This document shows positions 27,140 to 35,957 of a stretch of DNA of 64,000 nucleotides, piece by piece. Source of the stretch: a bacterium (lineage in GTDB: Bacteria > Bdellovibrionota_C > UBA2361 > RFPC01). Location: positions 86,441 to 150,440 of the forward strand of contig JAUIIO010000008.1 of the NCBI GenBank assembly GCA_030431715.1, given 5' to 3'. Position 1 is the stretch's first letter, and each line of letters begins with the position of its first letter. Both the position numbers and the translations under genes were made by a program. The notes under the pieces were generated by a model. The model had not been told where the DNA came from. It searched no databases and saw only the letters and a program-made list of their open reading frames with translations.

Positions 27140-28156
27140 GTGCTTGAAACCAATACTACACCAAATAGCCAAGATCATTTTAGTAAGTTCCAGTGTGTTC
27201 CAGATGCTATCTGTCAACACAAGTGGCAGCGTGAGTTACTAAATCGTATCTATGTGTGTGACATAGAGACATCCTCAAGCGTTATATTTCTACACCATTC
27301 CGGATCAGTAGTAGATATTCCTTGCCTAGCAAGCATCGGAGTACCCTTGCATCTCGTTGCTCCTGGTAATGAACGATTCCTCTATAGTTTCATCTCTCAG
27401 GCTCAAGATGATGAAAAACTCACCCTTTCCTCTCTTGATGAGGAGACGTTTGAGCAGATCCTTGCTGAGTGCCGTCAGTTTGCCACAGAATCAAGACCTG
27501 ACGGGTACACCTATTCACTTACCCCTGAGGAAGAATCACAAATTTTAAAGCTCTACCTCTGGTTATCGCAGTGCCCTGCTCTTTGCCACAGCATCATAGA
27601 AAATGACAATATCTATTGGCTAACGCCACAACCAGGCAAAATGCTTGAGCACATATATCCATTTAGCGAAAATTGGAACGGCTACTTTACAGCCGGGAAA
27701 ATTAAAACTGTGGCGCTTGGCGACTGGGAAGGCCCCAAGATGCAGGCGGCAGTACTGGAGGAACTGTGGCACGCGGTTGACCACGTGCACAAACTCTCAG
27801 ACACCTATTTTCGTATCACCGAAGGTGACATCCTCGAACTCAGAGGTCTCTGTGAAAAACTTTCTAAAGAAGCACTTAAGGAAGGCGAACTTAGAGAGCT
27901 GCACTATATGAGCATTCCTGCACGCTTTCAGGATCAGAAAACCTATAAGGATCTTCCCCTAGACCAAATTCAAACAGAATTCCTAGCAAAATCAGCGATG
28001 GTTCTTTCAATAAGGGCTCGCGAGCTTGGCTCATACGCTGATGGCCTTACCGAAGTTAAAAAAAGCCGTCTTTTCGCGCAGAGTACGTTCATGATGCGTC
28101 TCTGTGACTATATGATTGATTTTAGAGCGAGCTATAGCCGTTCATTTTCTCTTTAG
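27140..28156 (+). CDS. Unknown 338-residue protein with a zincin-like EELWHAVDHVH segment
   Basis: I do not recognise the family. The likely start is GTG 27140, as no in-frame ATG occurs for many codons, and no Shine-Dalgarno is visible. Around residue 212 the segment VLEELWHAVDHVH recalls the zinc helix of metallopeptidases, but the first histidine of HExxH is replaced (E-L-W-H). It could be a degenerate or alternative metal site. No signal peptide or membrane segment is present. The next gene, an XRE-like protein, follows after 111 bases on the same strand. Confidence 0.6.
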   Translation: MLETNTTPNSQDHFSKFQCVPDAICQHKWQRELLNRIYVCDIETSSSVIFLHHSGSVVDIPCLASIGVPLHLVAPGNERFLYSFISQAQDDEKLTLSSLDEETFEQILAECRQFATESRPDGYTYSLTPEEESQILKLYLWLSQCPALCHSIIENDNIYWLTPQPGKMLEHIYPFSENWNGYFTAGKIKTVALGDWEGPKMQAAVLEELWHAVDHVHKLSDTYFRITEGDILELRGLCEKLSKEALKEGELRELHYMSIPARFQDQKTYKDLPLDQIQTEFLAKSAMVLSIRARELGSYADGLTEVKKSRLFAQSTFMMRLCDYMIDFRASYSRSFSL

Positions 28157-28267
28157 ACCAGATCTACCTCTCCTCAAATATAAGCCTCCTCTAATCAAAA
28201 CTACATTTGACTGAGCTCGCGGTTATAGTACATTCAGGCTTAAGAAGTTACCCGTGGAGAGTGGGAG

Positions 28268-29458
28268 TTGATAGCTGTAGTACGCGGATCCGGTTCATTT
28301 TACAACCTTAAGGAGCAACCTGACGCCATTACCGTGCTTGAAAGAACACAGCTCGCATCTTCTAGCTTGCCCGCTTTTCCAATCTTATCAGAATCAATAC
28401 AGAACCAATCTGAGGAGCATCATCGCGGAAACTCAGAAGATGAATCGCCTTACGCCCCTTCAGTACCTGAAGGGTATAACTTTCTGAGCGACGAAAACGT
28501 GGAGGAGGACGAATACCGTGAGGTCGCTGTTCTTGAAGCAGCGATGGGTATCTCACCTACTCGCTGGCATGACTTCTGCAACCACCTCTCAAGCCTTGTT
28601 CTGGATAAACTTGAAGAGCTTGATATGACTGTTGGAGAGCTTGCTTTTAAGATTGATGTACCGGAAGAATTTCTTCACGATTATCTCGATTTAAATTCAC
28701 GATCTGTTCTTGGAAGCTGCTTTCTAAGAATTGCTGAAGAATTAGAGATTCATCACTATACCATTTTTCCACGAATTAGCGCCCAAAAATTCGACTACGC
28801 TTTCGAATATCTTCAATTCCTTATGATGTCTGTTGAGGAATACACAATTGCACACCTTTTGCAGCACGCCCCCGGAAAAGAGTACGAAGCGTATTTCTGC
28901 GAACGCTTTCAAAAGGCATTGGATCTCTTCTGCGCTCAAAGGGGATTAACTCAGGATGAGGGTATCGACTTTTTGATTGATGAGCACCAAGAGGACCTAA
29001 TAGAATTTTCCCTAGCTGATTTCTTTAAGGCTCTTGAAAAGAATCAGATCACTGGATTTTTAAATACACTGCACGATCCTTGGCTCGATTTTGAGGAGCT
29101 TTGCGATATCATAGGGACTTCGATGGATACATTCATCCCCATTAAGCCGATATCTCAGGCAGAGCTTTTTGAATTGGATATGAGATATAACTTGCAGGCA
29201 GCTATTCGTGGAGCTTCTTCTCTTGAGTCTGAGGAGATTGACCTTGATGAGGACGACGATCTTAATTACACCCCCCAGCTTTCACTAGATGATCATGAAG
29301 CCATTGCAAGCATCAACGGTGAATACAATCCGGAACAGTCCTTCTATGAGGAAGACGAGGATCAGATGGAAATGCGAGAGGTACTGCAAGAGCAGCTAGC
29401 TCCGTACATCTGTAACCTTATCACCGGTAAGCTCCCGTGGATATCTGATCAATCGTGA
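28268..29458 (+). CDS. XRE-like helix-turn-helix protein with long acidic regions
   Basis: The start is a TTG at 28268 with GGAGAG six bases upstream. The 396-residue protein has a disordered N-terminus (1-85), a Cro/C1-type segment at about 105-160 (VLDKLEELDMTVGELAFKID, then PEEFLHDYLDLNSRS), and a second helical region at about 195-270 that may be another degenerate repeat of the same fold. The C-terminal third is very acidic (EEIDLDEDDD, YEEDEDQMEM). It may be a regulator or a DNA-mimic-like partner. It is convergent with the cytochrome oxidase operon, with only six bases between stop codons. Confidence 0.65.
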   Translation: MIAVVRGSGSFYNLKEQPDAITVLERTQLASSSLPAFPILSESIQNQSEEHHRGNSEDESPYAPSVPEGYNFLSDENVEEDEYREVAVLEAAMGISPTRWHDFCNHLSSLVLDKLEELDMTVGELAFKIDVPEEFLHDYLDLNSRSVLGSCFLRIAEELEIHHYTIFPRISAQKFDYAFEYLQFLMMSVEEYTIAHLLQHAPGKEYEAYFCERFQKALDLFCAQRGLTQDEGIDFLIDEHQEDLIEFSLADFFKALEKNQITGFLNTLHDPWLDFEELCDIIGTSMDTFIPIKPISQAELFELDMRYNLQAAIRGASSLESEEIDLDEDDDLNYTPQLSLDDHEAIASINGEYNPEQSFYEEDEDQMEMREVLQEQLAPYICNLITGKLPWISDQS

Positions 29459-29464
29459 GAAGAC

Positions 29465-29821
29465 TTACTCTTTTGCTTTGAGCGTATCGACAACCTCTAC
29501 CGGCTTAACTTCCATGCGTGTCGGATTATCAAGGAATATCCCGCCCATAAGGAGAAACAAAAGCACTATTGGAAAGCCGGCATAGAGCCATGTAATAGGA
29601 TCTTCAAACTTAAGGTGCATAAAGAAAAGCGCTACAAGACTCGCCTTAACAGAAGCGATGAGCATAGCAACAACGATATTCCAGCTGCCAACATCTACTG
29701 TTTCAGCGACAACAACAGTAATAACGGTAAGAACCATTAAGCTGATACATACCGCGAGGTAAACTTTAAAAGGGACAATGTGTCCGAGCTCGCCGTGTTC
29801 TGAATTGTCGTGTCCACTCAT
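29465..29821 (-). CDS. ctaF: Cytochrome c oxidase subunit IV (CtaF/COX4, prokaryotic type)
   Basis: The 118-residue protein has three hydrophobic helices and the conserved segment VKASLVALFFMHLKFED of bacterial oxidase subunit IV. It is the last gene of the oxidase operon, two bases after ctaE. It helps assemble the complex and has no cofactor. Confidence 0.92.
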   Translation of the reverse strand: MSGHDNSEHGELGHIVPFKVYLAVCISLMVLTVITVVVAETVDVGSWNIVVAMLIASVKASLVALFFMHLKFEDPITWLYAGFPIVLLFLLMGGIFLDNPTRMEVKPVEVVDTLKAKE

Positions 29822-29823
29822 AG

Positions 29824-30498
29824 TTAATCCACCAGATAAAGTAACGGGAAGAGATAGATCCAGATAAGGTCAACAAGGTGCCAGTAAAGGGCACCCATCT
29901 CTACCGGTGTGTAATAGTCAGTTGAGTAACGGTTCTTTTTCGCTTTTAAGAGCGCCCACGTCAAAATCCCCATTCCGATAATAACGTGAAGGGCGTGAAG
30001 CATGGTCATGCAGTAGTAAAGCCCGAAGTACATCTTAAATTCGTTCTTAAACTCTACACTATCCCAACAAAACTGGGCGTGATCATTACACTCAATAAAC
30101 GGGAAGAGCCCGATATGAGCCTTATGGCTATATTCTAGATACTTAACGATAAGAAAGATAAAACCACAGGCAACAGTGACGCAGAGCCAGCGAAATGTCT
30201 TCTTGTTATCTCCGTGCTGCGCCGCATCTACTCCAAGAACGGCAGTAAAACTACTAAAGATAAGAACCGCCGTGTTAATCGCTCCCATCTTCCAGTCAAG
30301 ATACTGGCTCGCATGGTGAAACTCCTCCATGTAAAGGTAGCGAAAGATTGCAAATGCGGTAAAAAGAACACCGAAAAGCAGGATCTCAGTGGCGAGAAAG
30401 AGCCACATGCCGAGCTTTGAGCCGTGATAAGCCGTTACAGGGTCCCAGTGGTGGGCGTGCGGAGGTCCGCTTACAGTAGCTTCATTACTTGAACTCAT
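29824..30498 (-). CDS. ctaE: Cytochrome c oxidase subunit III (CtaE)
   Basis: The 224-residue protein has the GMWLFLATEILLFGVLFTAF opening helix with the conserved Glu, MLHALHVIIGMGI, and the C-terminal YWHLVDLIWIYLFPLLYL typical of subunit III. It has five hydrophobic helices. It supports proton uptake and stability of subunit I. Its ATG overlaps the ctaD stop by one base. Confidence 0.95.
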   Translation of the reverse strand: MSSSNEATVSGPPHAHHWDPVTAYHGSKLGMWLFLATEILLFGVLFTAFAIFRYLYMEEFHHASQYLDWKMGAINTAVLIFSSFTAVLGVDAAQHGDNKKTFRWLCVTVACGFIFLIVKYLEYSHKAHIGLFPFIECNDHAQFCWDSVEFKNEFKMYFGLYYCMTMLHALHVIIGMGILTWALLKAKKNRYSTDYYTPVEMGALYWHLVDLIWIYLFPLLYLVD

Positions 30499-32165
30499 CA
30501 GTGGTGACCTCCTCCTTCTACTGGTGTTCCATAAGCATACGGATAATCATCAACTTCCGGATCCTCATCAAAGTTGTGGTGTGACGGTGGTGAAGCCGTT
30601 TTCCACTCAAGAGAAAGAGAGTTGTAAGGATTACGTGGCGCCTTCACACGGCCAAACACAGCAGCGTAAAGTAAGTTAAGCAGCGCAAACGTGTACCCAA
30701 ATCCGTTAATAAACGAACCGATAGTTGATAGACGGTGCATTGGTTGAAACTCTGGGAGATAGTCAAAGTACCTGCGCGGCATACCTTCCATTCCAAGCAC
30801 AAACTGCGGCAAGAAGGTGAGGTTAAACCCAACAAAAACGAGAAACCATGCAAGCTTAGCTACCGGCTCGTTGTACATTTTTCCGGAGATCTTCGGGAAC
30901 CAGAAGTGAAGAGCCGCAATTAATCCAATTACCGCACCACCCTGAATCGTGTAGTGAAAGTGAGCTACAACAAAATACGTATCGTGGTAGTAGACGTCAA
31001 CGGCAAGAGTTGCGAGGTAAACACCCGTTGTCCCGGCTACCATAAAGAGAAAGATAAAGGCCATAGCGTAGAGCATCGGCGTCTCAAAGCTGATTGAGCC
31101 CTTATACATGGTGCTTACCCAGTTAAAGACCTTAACAGCCGTGGGTATTGCGACACCAAATGTAGCAACAGAGAAGTAGATCGCAGTCCAGTCAGAGATC
31201 CCTGAAGTGAACATGTGGTGAGCCCAGACGAGAAACCCTACTGCTGCAATGGCAACAGATGCGTAAACAACCATCTTATATCCAAAGATCGGCTTTCGTG
31301 AGAACACGGGAATAATCTCACCAACAACCCCAAAGGCAGGAAGTACCATGATGTACACCACCGGGTGAGAGTAAAACCAGAAGAAGTGCTCATAGAGTAC
31401 CGGATCTCCACCCATCGACGGGTCAAATATCCCAACCCCCATGACTCGCTCCATGATAAGGAGCACTAGGGTCATACCAACAACAGGAGTCGCGAGAGTC
31501 TGAATAACACTCGTTGCATAAAGCGCCCAGACAAACACCGGTAAACGATTCCACGTCATTCCCGGACATCTAAGCTTATGAACCGTAACTATGAAGTTAA
31601 GCCCAGTAAGAATAGAGGAGAACCCAAGAACAAACGCAGCTCCAGTCATCCACACAACTGCCGAGCCAGACTTAACACTATACGGAGCATAGAAGGTCCA
31701 CCCGGTATCTGCCGGATTAAATGCCTGCTCCGCCGAAAAGCCAGAGAGGATATAATCAAAGGGGTTAAAGATAGCGATAAGCGCCATAGCGGCACCAACT
31801 ACATAGATATAGTAGCTAAGCAGGTTAAGCCGTGGGAATGCCACATCCTTGGCGCCGATCATAAGTGGCAACAGAAAGTTCCCCATCGTTGCCGGAATCC
31901 CCGGAACGATAAAGAGAAAGATCATTATCGCACCGTGAAGCGTAAAGAGGACGTTATACTGATCAGGCGTTAAAAACTGAGCGCCTGAACTAAAGAGCTC
32001 AATACGGAAGGTTAACGCGGCAAGGCCACCTACGATAAAGAAAGCAGTTATCGTAAAAAGATACATAAGCCCGATGCGCTTATGATCTACGGTACTTATC
32101 CACGACCAGAGAGTGGTCTCGCAGTTTAAGTAGTTCTTATCATCTCCATCAGCATGCGCGCTCAT
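30498..32165 (-). CDS. ctaD: Cytochrome c oxidase subunit I (CtaD), A2-type haem-copper oxidase
   Basis: The 555-residue protein carries twelve hydrophobic helices and all metal ligands: the low-spin haem His in LFTLHGAIMIF, the CuB His and cross-linked Tyr in WFYSHPVVYIM, the two CuB His in WAHHMFTSG, and the haem His pair in VAHFHYTIQGG. The YSHPVV sequence, with Tyr-Ser where A1 oxidases have Gly-His-Pro-Glu, places it in the A2 subfamily found in Thermus and Rhodothermus caa3 enzymes. It reduces O2 to water and pumps protons. The operon order is sco, ctaC, ctaD, ctaE, ctaF. Confidence 0.97.
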   Translation of the reverse strand: MSAHADGDDKNYLNCETTLWSWISTVDHKRIGLMYLFTITAFFIVGGLAALTFRIELFSSGAQFLTPDQYNVLFTLHGAIMIFLFIVPGIPATMGNFLLPLMIGAKDVAFPRLNLLSYYIYVVGAAMALIAIFNPFDYILSGFSAEQAFNPADTGWTFYAPYSVKSGSAVVWMTGAAFVLGFSSILTGLNFIVTVHKLRCPGMTWNRLPVFVWALYATSVIQTLATPVVGMTLVLLIMERVMGVGIFDPSMGGDPVLYEHFFWFYSHPVVYIMVLPAFGVVGEIIPVFSRKPIFGYKMVVYASVAIAAVGFLVWAHHMFTSGISDWTAIYFSVATFGVAIPTAVKVFNWVSTMYKGSISFETPMLYAMAFIFLFMVAGTTGVYLATLAVDVYYHDTYFVVAHFHYTIQGGAVIGLIAALHFWFPKISGKMYNEPVAKLAWFLVFVGFNLTFLPQFVLGMEGMPRRYFDYLPEFQPMHRLSTIGSFINGFGYTFALLNLLYAAVFGRVKAPRNPYNSLSLEWKTASPPSHHNFDEDPEVDDYPYAYGTPVEGGGHH

Positions 32166-32171
32166 GTAAAG

Positions 32172-33482
32172 CTACTCCTTTAGTGTCTTAAGGTACTCAA
32201 TTACTCCCTGAACATCTTCATCACCGAGCTGCTGTGCATACGGTGGCATCAGGGGTTGATAGCCTTTCACTATCTGGGAAGCCGGGTCCATTATCGACTT
32301 CTGGATGTATTCATCGTTCGCAACGTAGGTAGAGCCATCATTTAACTCACCCTCTCTTCCGTAGAGACCTTTAAACGAAGGTCCTACAAGCTTACTGCCA
32401 TCAAGGCTGTGGCAGGTAATACAAAGCTTATTCTCATAAACCCACTTTCCTCTTTCTACAGGAGATAGTGCAGAGAGATCCTCTCCCTGACCTTTCTCTT
32501 CGTCAGCTTCGGGTTGTTCTGGCGCAGGCGCACTGCCATCAAGGCCACGCAAGAATTCGATAATGCCAGTTATTTCGTTGTCGTTTATCTGACCATCAAA
32601 CGAAGGCATTGGAATAGCATCGTATCCTTCAACGATCTGACTCTGTGGATTTAATATAGAGTTCTTGATGTAGTTCTCATCCGCGGTGGCTTTTGAACCA
32701 TCAGAGAAAACTCTTTCTGTTCCAAAAAGCTTAAGGAAGGTTGGTCCGACAACTTTAGAACCATCAAGGCTATGACAGGCATTACAGCCCTTTTCGTAGT
32801 AGAGCTTCGCTCCTAGCTTCGCCGGACTCATCGAAGCTTTCATAAGCTCAGCGCTTCGGTCATTCACCCATCGATCATACTCGGCTTGAGAGACCACCTT
32901 TAGCGACGCCAACATGTATGAGTGATCTTTTCCACAATACTCAGTACAGAAGGTGTGGTATTCGCCTTCTTTGACTGGGGTAAAAGAAACATAAGTATAC
33001 ATTCCGGGAACGACGTCTTTCTTAACTCGCATGGCAGGCAAGAAGAAGCTATGGAGCACGTCAGTAGAAGTTAGAACGACTCGGATCGGGCGATTCACTG
33101 GGACAACGAACTCATTCGTCGTCACTTTGCCGTTCTGGTACTGAAAATCCCATGCCCACTGCCGGCCACGCCCGTTAATAACAACTTGGTCGGGATCTTC
33201 GGAAACCTCTACCATGTCCCGGTAGATGACCACTCCATAATAAGCGACGAAAACACAGATAATAGTAGGGACAACCGTCCAAACAATCTCTAAAAAATTG
33301 TTTCCCTCAATACGAGGCGTTTCGTGATCAACGCCGTCTCTCTTCCGGTAACGCACCGCGAAGTAAAGCATCGCACCGCAGATAGCCACGGTGAAAAATA
33401 CTGAAAGGTCTGTAATCCAATGATGTAGCCAGTCGACTTTCGGGGCTACTTCTGAAGCCTGCTCGGGGAGGTAACGAAACAT
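32172..33482 (-). CDS. ctaC: Cytochrome c oxidase subunit II with two fused cytochrome c domains (caa3 type)
   Basis: The 436-residue protein has two membrane helices (about 25-45 and 65-87), a CuA domain with HSFFLPAMRVKKDVVPG and CTEYCGKDHSYM (all CuA ligands present), and then two cytochrome c domains, with haem motifs CNACH (about 233) and CITCH (about 357). Each is followed by SLDGSKxVGPxF and ends in MPxFDG or MPPYAQ, where the Met is the axial ligand. The domains are clearly related and arose by tandem duplication. Typical caa3 enzymes have one such domain. An acidic linker (APAPEQPEADEEKGQGED) separates them. No separate signal peptide is obvious; the first helix may act as an anchor. 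Confidence 0.95.
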   Translation of the reverse strand: MFRYLPEQASEVAPKVDWLHHWITDLSVFFTVAICGAMLYFAVRYRKRDGVDHETPRIEGNNFLEIVWTVVPTIICVFVAYYGVVIYRDMVEVSEDPDQVVINGRGRQWAWDFQYQNGKVTTNEFVVPVNRPIRVVLTSTDVLHSFFLPAMRVKKDVVPGMYTYVSFTPVKEGEYHTFCTEYCGKDHSYMLASLKVVSQAEYDRWVNDRSAELMKASMSPAKLGAKLYYEKGCNACHSLDGSKVVGPTFLKLFGTERVFSDGSKATADENYIKNSILNPQSQIVEGYDAIPMPSFDGQINDNEITGIIEFLRGLDGSAPAPEQPEADEEKGQGEDLSALSPVERGKWVYENKLCITCHSLDGSKLVGPSFKGLYGREGELNDGSTYVANDEYIQKSIMDPASQIVKGYQPLMPPYAQQLGDEDVQGVIEYLKTLKE

Positions 33483-33525
33483 ATGAAAGATGAAATCCTA
33501 ACTAAACTATTCAGCAACACCCACA

Positions 33526-34353
33526 TTACTGATTCGATGAAGTCTCACGCCGACGCAATACAAAGATAAGCAGACCCAAAAGAATTAAGGTGATCGCCCC
33601 ACCTATTCTCATAACTCCGGTCGCTACCCAAGTGTACTTACCCTTCGTCGGATCAAACCTGAAACAGTACAGTAGCACGTGGTCTATAGCGCTGCCAATG
33701 CTTCCCTGTGAGGCTTCAACAAGCGCTAGCTTAAAATCCCACGCTGGAAAATTAATGCCAGTAAAATATTGTGAAATTTTAAAGCCAGGTGTCAATATCA
33801 TGATGACAGCTGTGTGAGCAAACTCATCTTTATCCTCCTTAAAATAGAACCCTATTTGATCCATTAGGGCCTTCACGTTCTCCTCACTCCCCACTAGAAA
33901 ATGCCAACCATGCTTGGCGTCACCCTGACCGGTGAACTTACCGGTAAAGAGTTCCTTTTTTTCTGCTGCTAGCTCCGGAGTCTCCGTGTGGTCAAAACTC
34001 ACCGTAATTACCTGGTAATCGCTACCAAGCTTTAGATCCTCTACCTTATTAAGTAGCTTCGTCAGACCATTTAACAGGAGTCCGCAGAGCATCGGACAGT
34101 CGTAATATGCGGGCACAATAACCGTTGGCCGATCCGCGCTAACTAGCTCCCCAAGCGTTACCTTCTTGCCACTCGAATTAGTGAAAGTGAGAGAACTATC
34201 AACCTGAGCTCCTAATTCTGTGGCAAGCCCCACGTCCTGAAGCTCTTCGCCGGGCTTCTCAAGTGCGCTTAAGGCTCCGGGAGAAAGGAGAGTAATAACA
34301 TAACATGCTGTTATTAGTAGATTATTCAAACTCAGGGACTTCGATTGGCTCAT
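33526..34353 (-). CDS. SCO1/SenC-type copper chaperone for cytochrome oxidase
   Basis: The 275-residue protein has an N-terminal signal or anchor, a thioredoxin-like domain with the copper-binding CPMLC motif (near 88) and the distal His in DEFAHTAVIMIL, and a C-terminal membrane helix (about 245-265) followed by RRRETSSNQ. SCO proteins deliver copper to the CuA centre of subunit II. It is immediately upstream of ctaC (43-base gap) in the same orientation, matching that role. Confidence 0.93.
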   Translation of the reverse strand: MSQSKSLSLNNLLITACYVITLLSPGALSALEKPGEELQDVGLATELGAQVDSSLTFTNSSGKKVTLGELVSADRPTVIVPAYYDCPMLCGLLLNGLTKLLNKVEDLKLGSDYQVITVSFDHTETPELAAEKKELFTGKFTGQGDAKHGWHFLVGSEENVKALMDQIGFYFKEDKDEFAHTAVIMILTPGFKISQYFTGINFPAWDFKLALVEASQGSIGSAIDHVLLYCFRFDPTKGKYTWVATGVMRIGGAITLILLGLLIFVLRRRETSSNQ

Positions 34354-34410
34354 GAACGTTTCTTATAAGCAGTATAATATTTCTTTGGCACCCCAAACAT
34401 CTTATTGTTT

Positions 34411-34421
34411 ATTGCAGCAAT
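34411..34421. promoter_or_regulatory. Short dyad between sco and the DtxR-type regulator gene
   Basis: ATTGC, A, GCAAT is a short perfect dyad in the promoter space shared by the divergent sco and regulator genes. It could be an operator for the neighbouring metalloregulator, but the match is too short to be sure. Confidence 0.25.
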
Positions 34422-34490
34422 CTTGAGTATATTACTGTACATTAATCCACACGACTCATGCTGAGAGTCGAACATACCTGCGAGAGCCCT

Positions 34491-34901
34491 ATGGAAGACG
34501 TCTGGAAAAAGTTTGAAGAGAATAACATTACTCACAGCGCTGCGCACCACCTGCTTGCTGTACAGGAACTTAGAAACGAGCGCGGATACGCGAGAGTTAC
34601 CGATGTGGCCAAGTACCTCAATATTACAACAGGTAGTGCCTCAACAAACCTTAAGAACTTAAAGCAAAAAGGCCTTATCGAGGAAGATGACAACCGCTTT
34701 TTAAACCTCTCAGAACAAGGGGCTGCTCTAGCTGAGGCTGTTGTAAACCGTAAGAAGCTTTTCTTTGAATTCCTGACTGATATACTCGGCGTAAACCCAG
34801 AACAAGCAGAGATTGATGCCTGCAAGACAGAGCACCTTATCAGCGGTGAAACCGCCGGCAAACTCAAAAGCTTCTTAAAGGACTATAAGGCTGCTGCCTA
34901 G
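34491..34901 (+). CDS. DtxR/MntR-family metal-dependent regulator
   Basis: The protein has an N-terminal winged helix (VTDVAKYLNITTGSASTNLK, then LKQKGLIEEDDNRFLNLSE) and the dimerisation/metal-binding helices (NRKKLFFEFLTDILGVNP and ACKTEHLISGETAGKL), including the Cys and Glu-His ligands typical of the family. DtxR/MntR proteins use Fe2+ or Mn2+ as co-repressor. ATG 34491 gives 136 residues and has GAGAG just upstream; an earlier ATG at 34458 lacks a ribosome binding site. There is no C-terminal SH3 domain, as in MntR. It is divergent from the sco-oxidase operon. Confidence 0.87.
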   Translation: MEDVWKKFEENNITHSAAHHLLAVQELRNERGYARVTDVAKYLNITTGSASTNLKNLKQKGLIEEDDNRFLNLSEQGAALAEAVVNRKKLFFEFLTDILGVNPEQAEIDACKTEHLISGETAGKLKSFLKDYKAAA

Positions 34902-34966
34902 TGTACTCCGATCCGACTTGATGCGAACTCCTTTGCGCTCTTCTTGGTTACTTAAAAAGGGAAACT

Positions 34967-35398
34967 ATGAAAGACCAGCTTAAAACCGAAATGAAAAACG
35001 CCATGCGGGCAAAAGACAAACTTGCCCTTGAAACTATCAGATCGCTCCTAAGTGCGATCCAATACGAAGAGATGGCTAAAAAAACGGAAAGTCTCTCTGA
35101 GGCTCAAACGCTTGCCGTTATGAAAGCAGAGCTTAAGAAACAACAGGAATCTCTAGAGTACGCCGAGAAAGACAATCGCGAAGATACAGTGACTGAAATA
35201 AAGTCTCGAATTGCCTGTATAGAGAAATTTCTTCCGCAACAAATGTCAAAAGAAGAGCTCACCTCTGAGATTGAGAAAATTAAAGCAGAAAATCCTGAGG
35301 CAAATCTCGGCATAGTCATGAAAGAGCTCGGCTCAAAGCATGCCGGCCAATACGACGGCAAGCTCGCCAGCCAACTAGCCAGAGACATCTTAGGCTAG
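34967..35398 (+). CDS. yqeY: YqeY (GatB/YqeY domain) family protein
   Basis: The 143-residue protein aligns through its whole length with the YqeY family: MKDQLKTEMKNAMRAKDKLA, LETIRSLLSAIQYEE, EKFLPQQMSKEEL and GIVMKELGSKHAGQYDGKLA. The C-terminal part resembles the tail domain of GatB, which binds tRNA; the role of free-standing YqeY is not settled. The start is preceded by AAAAAGGGAAA. It follows the regulator gene by 65 bases on the same strand. Confidence 0.9.
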   Translation: MKDQLKTEMKNAMRAKDKLALETIRSLLSAIQYEEMAKKTESLSEAQTLAVMKAELKKQQESLEYAEKDNREDTVTEIKSRIACIEKFLPQQMSKEELTSEIEKIKAENPEANLGIVMKELGSKHAGQYDGKLASQLARDILG

Positions 35399-35598
35399 CC
35401 CCCTGCTCTTGGTCCTTGTCCTTGTCCTACCCCAACAAAAACAGGAGCAGAACAAAACCGCTTTTATAAGAAAAAATCGTACCTAATTCTCTGAAAAACT
35501 CTCACTCCCATAGTATTTTTTCGCGCTCAACACTTCAGCACTCTCAGCTCATCGTCGACAAAGAGTAAGACTTGCAGGCCCCGAGCAATGTTAGAGTT

Positions 35599-35937
35599 AT
35601 GAAAAGTAGTCAAAAACGTCCCCTGATCATCACCGCATTTTCAACGCTTATGTTGGGAACAGCAGCCCTTGCTGCTGAGTGCCTTACCACTGAACAAGAC
35701 AAATTCTTTAGCGAACGCAACTGCAATAGCTTCGTAATGCACGTTTCCAGTCTTATGTACAAAGAGCGCACAGCTAAGCCAATAAGCAGATCTGGAAACA
35801 AAGTTGAGCTAATGAAGCGTTGCAGATCCGAGTCTTTTTCTTATACAAAGATCGACTGCAGCCTAAATGCCACCACTCTAGATCAGGTACACTCCTGTAT
35901 TTACACCTCCTACAGTAGCTTTGCTGTCTCTCTCTAG
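35599..35937 (+). CDS. Small secreted cysteine-containing protein
   Basis: ATG 35599 is preferred to an in-frame TTG at 35572. The 112-residue product begins with a signal peptide (MKSSQKRPLIITAFSTLMLG, cleavage near LAAEC) and has five cysteines in the mature part, which may pair in the periplasm. No family is recognised. Confidence 0.6.
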   Translation: MKSSQKRPLIITAFSTLMLGTAALAAECLTTEQDKFFSERNCNSFVMHVSSLMYKERTAKPISRSGNKVELMKRCRSESFSYTKIDCSLNATTLDQVHSCIYTSYSSFAVSL

Positions 35938-35957
35938 TTATCCGTCTTAAAAAGAGA

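Noticed and set aside
31578..31973. Forward frame of 131 codons
   Set aside because: Antisense to ctaD.
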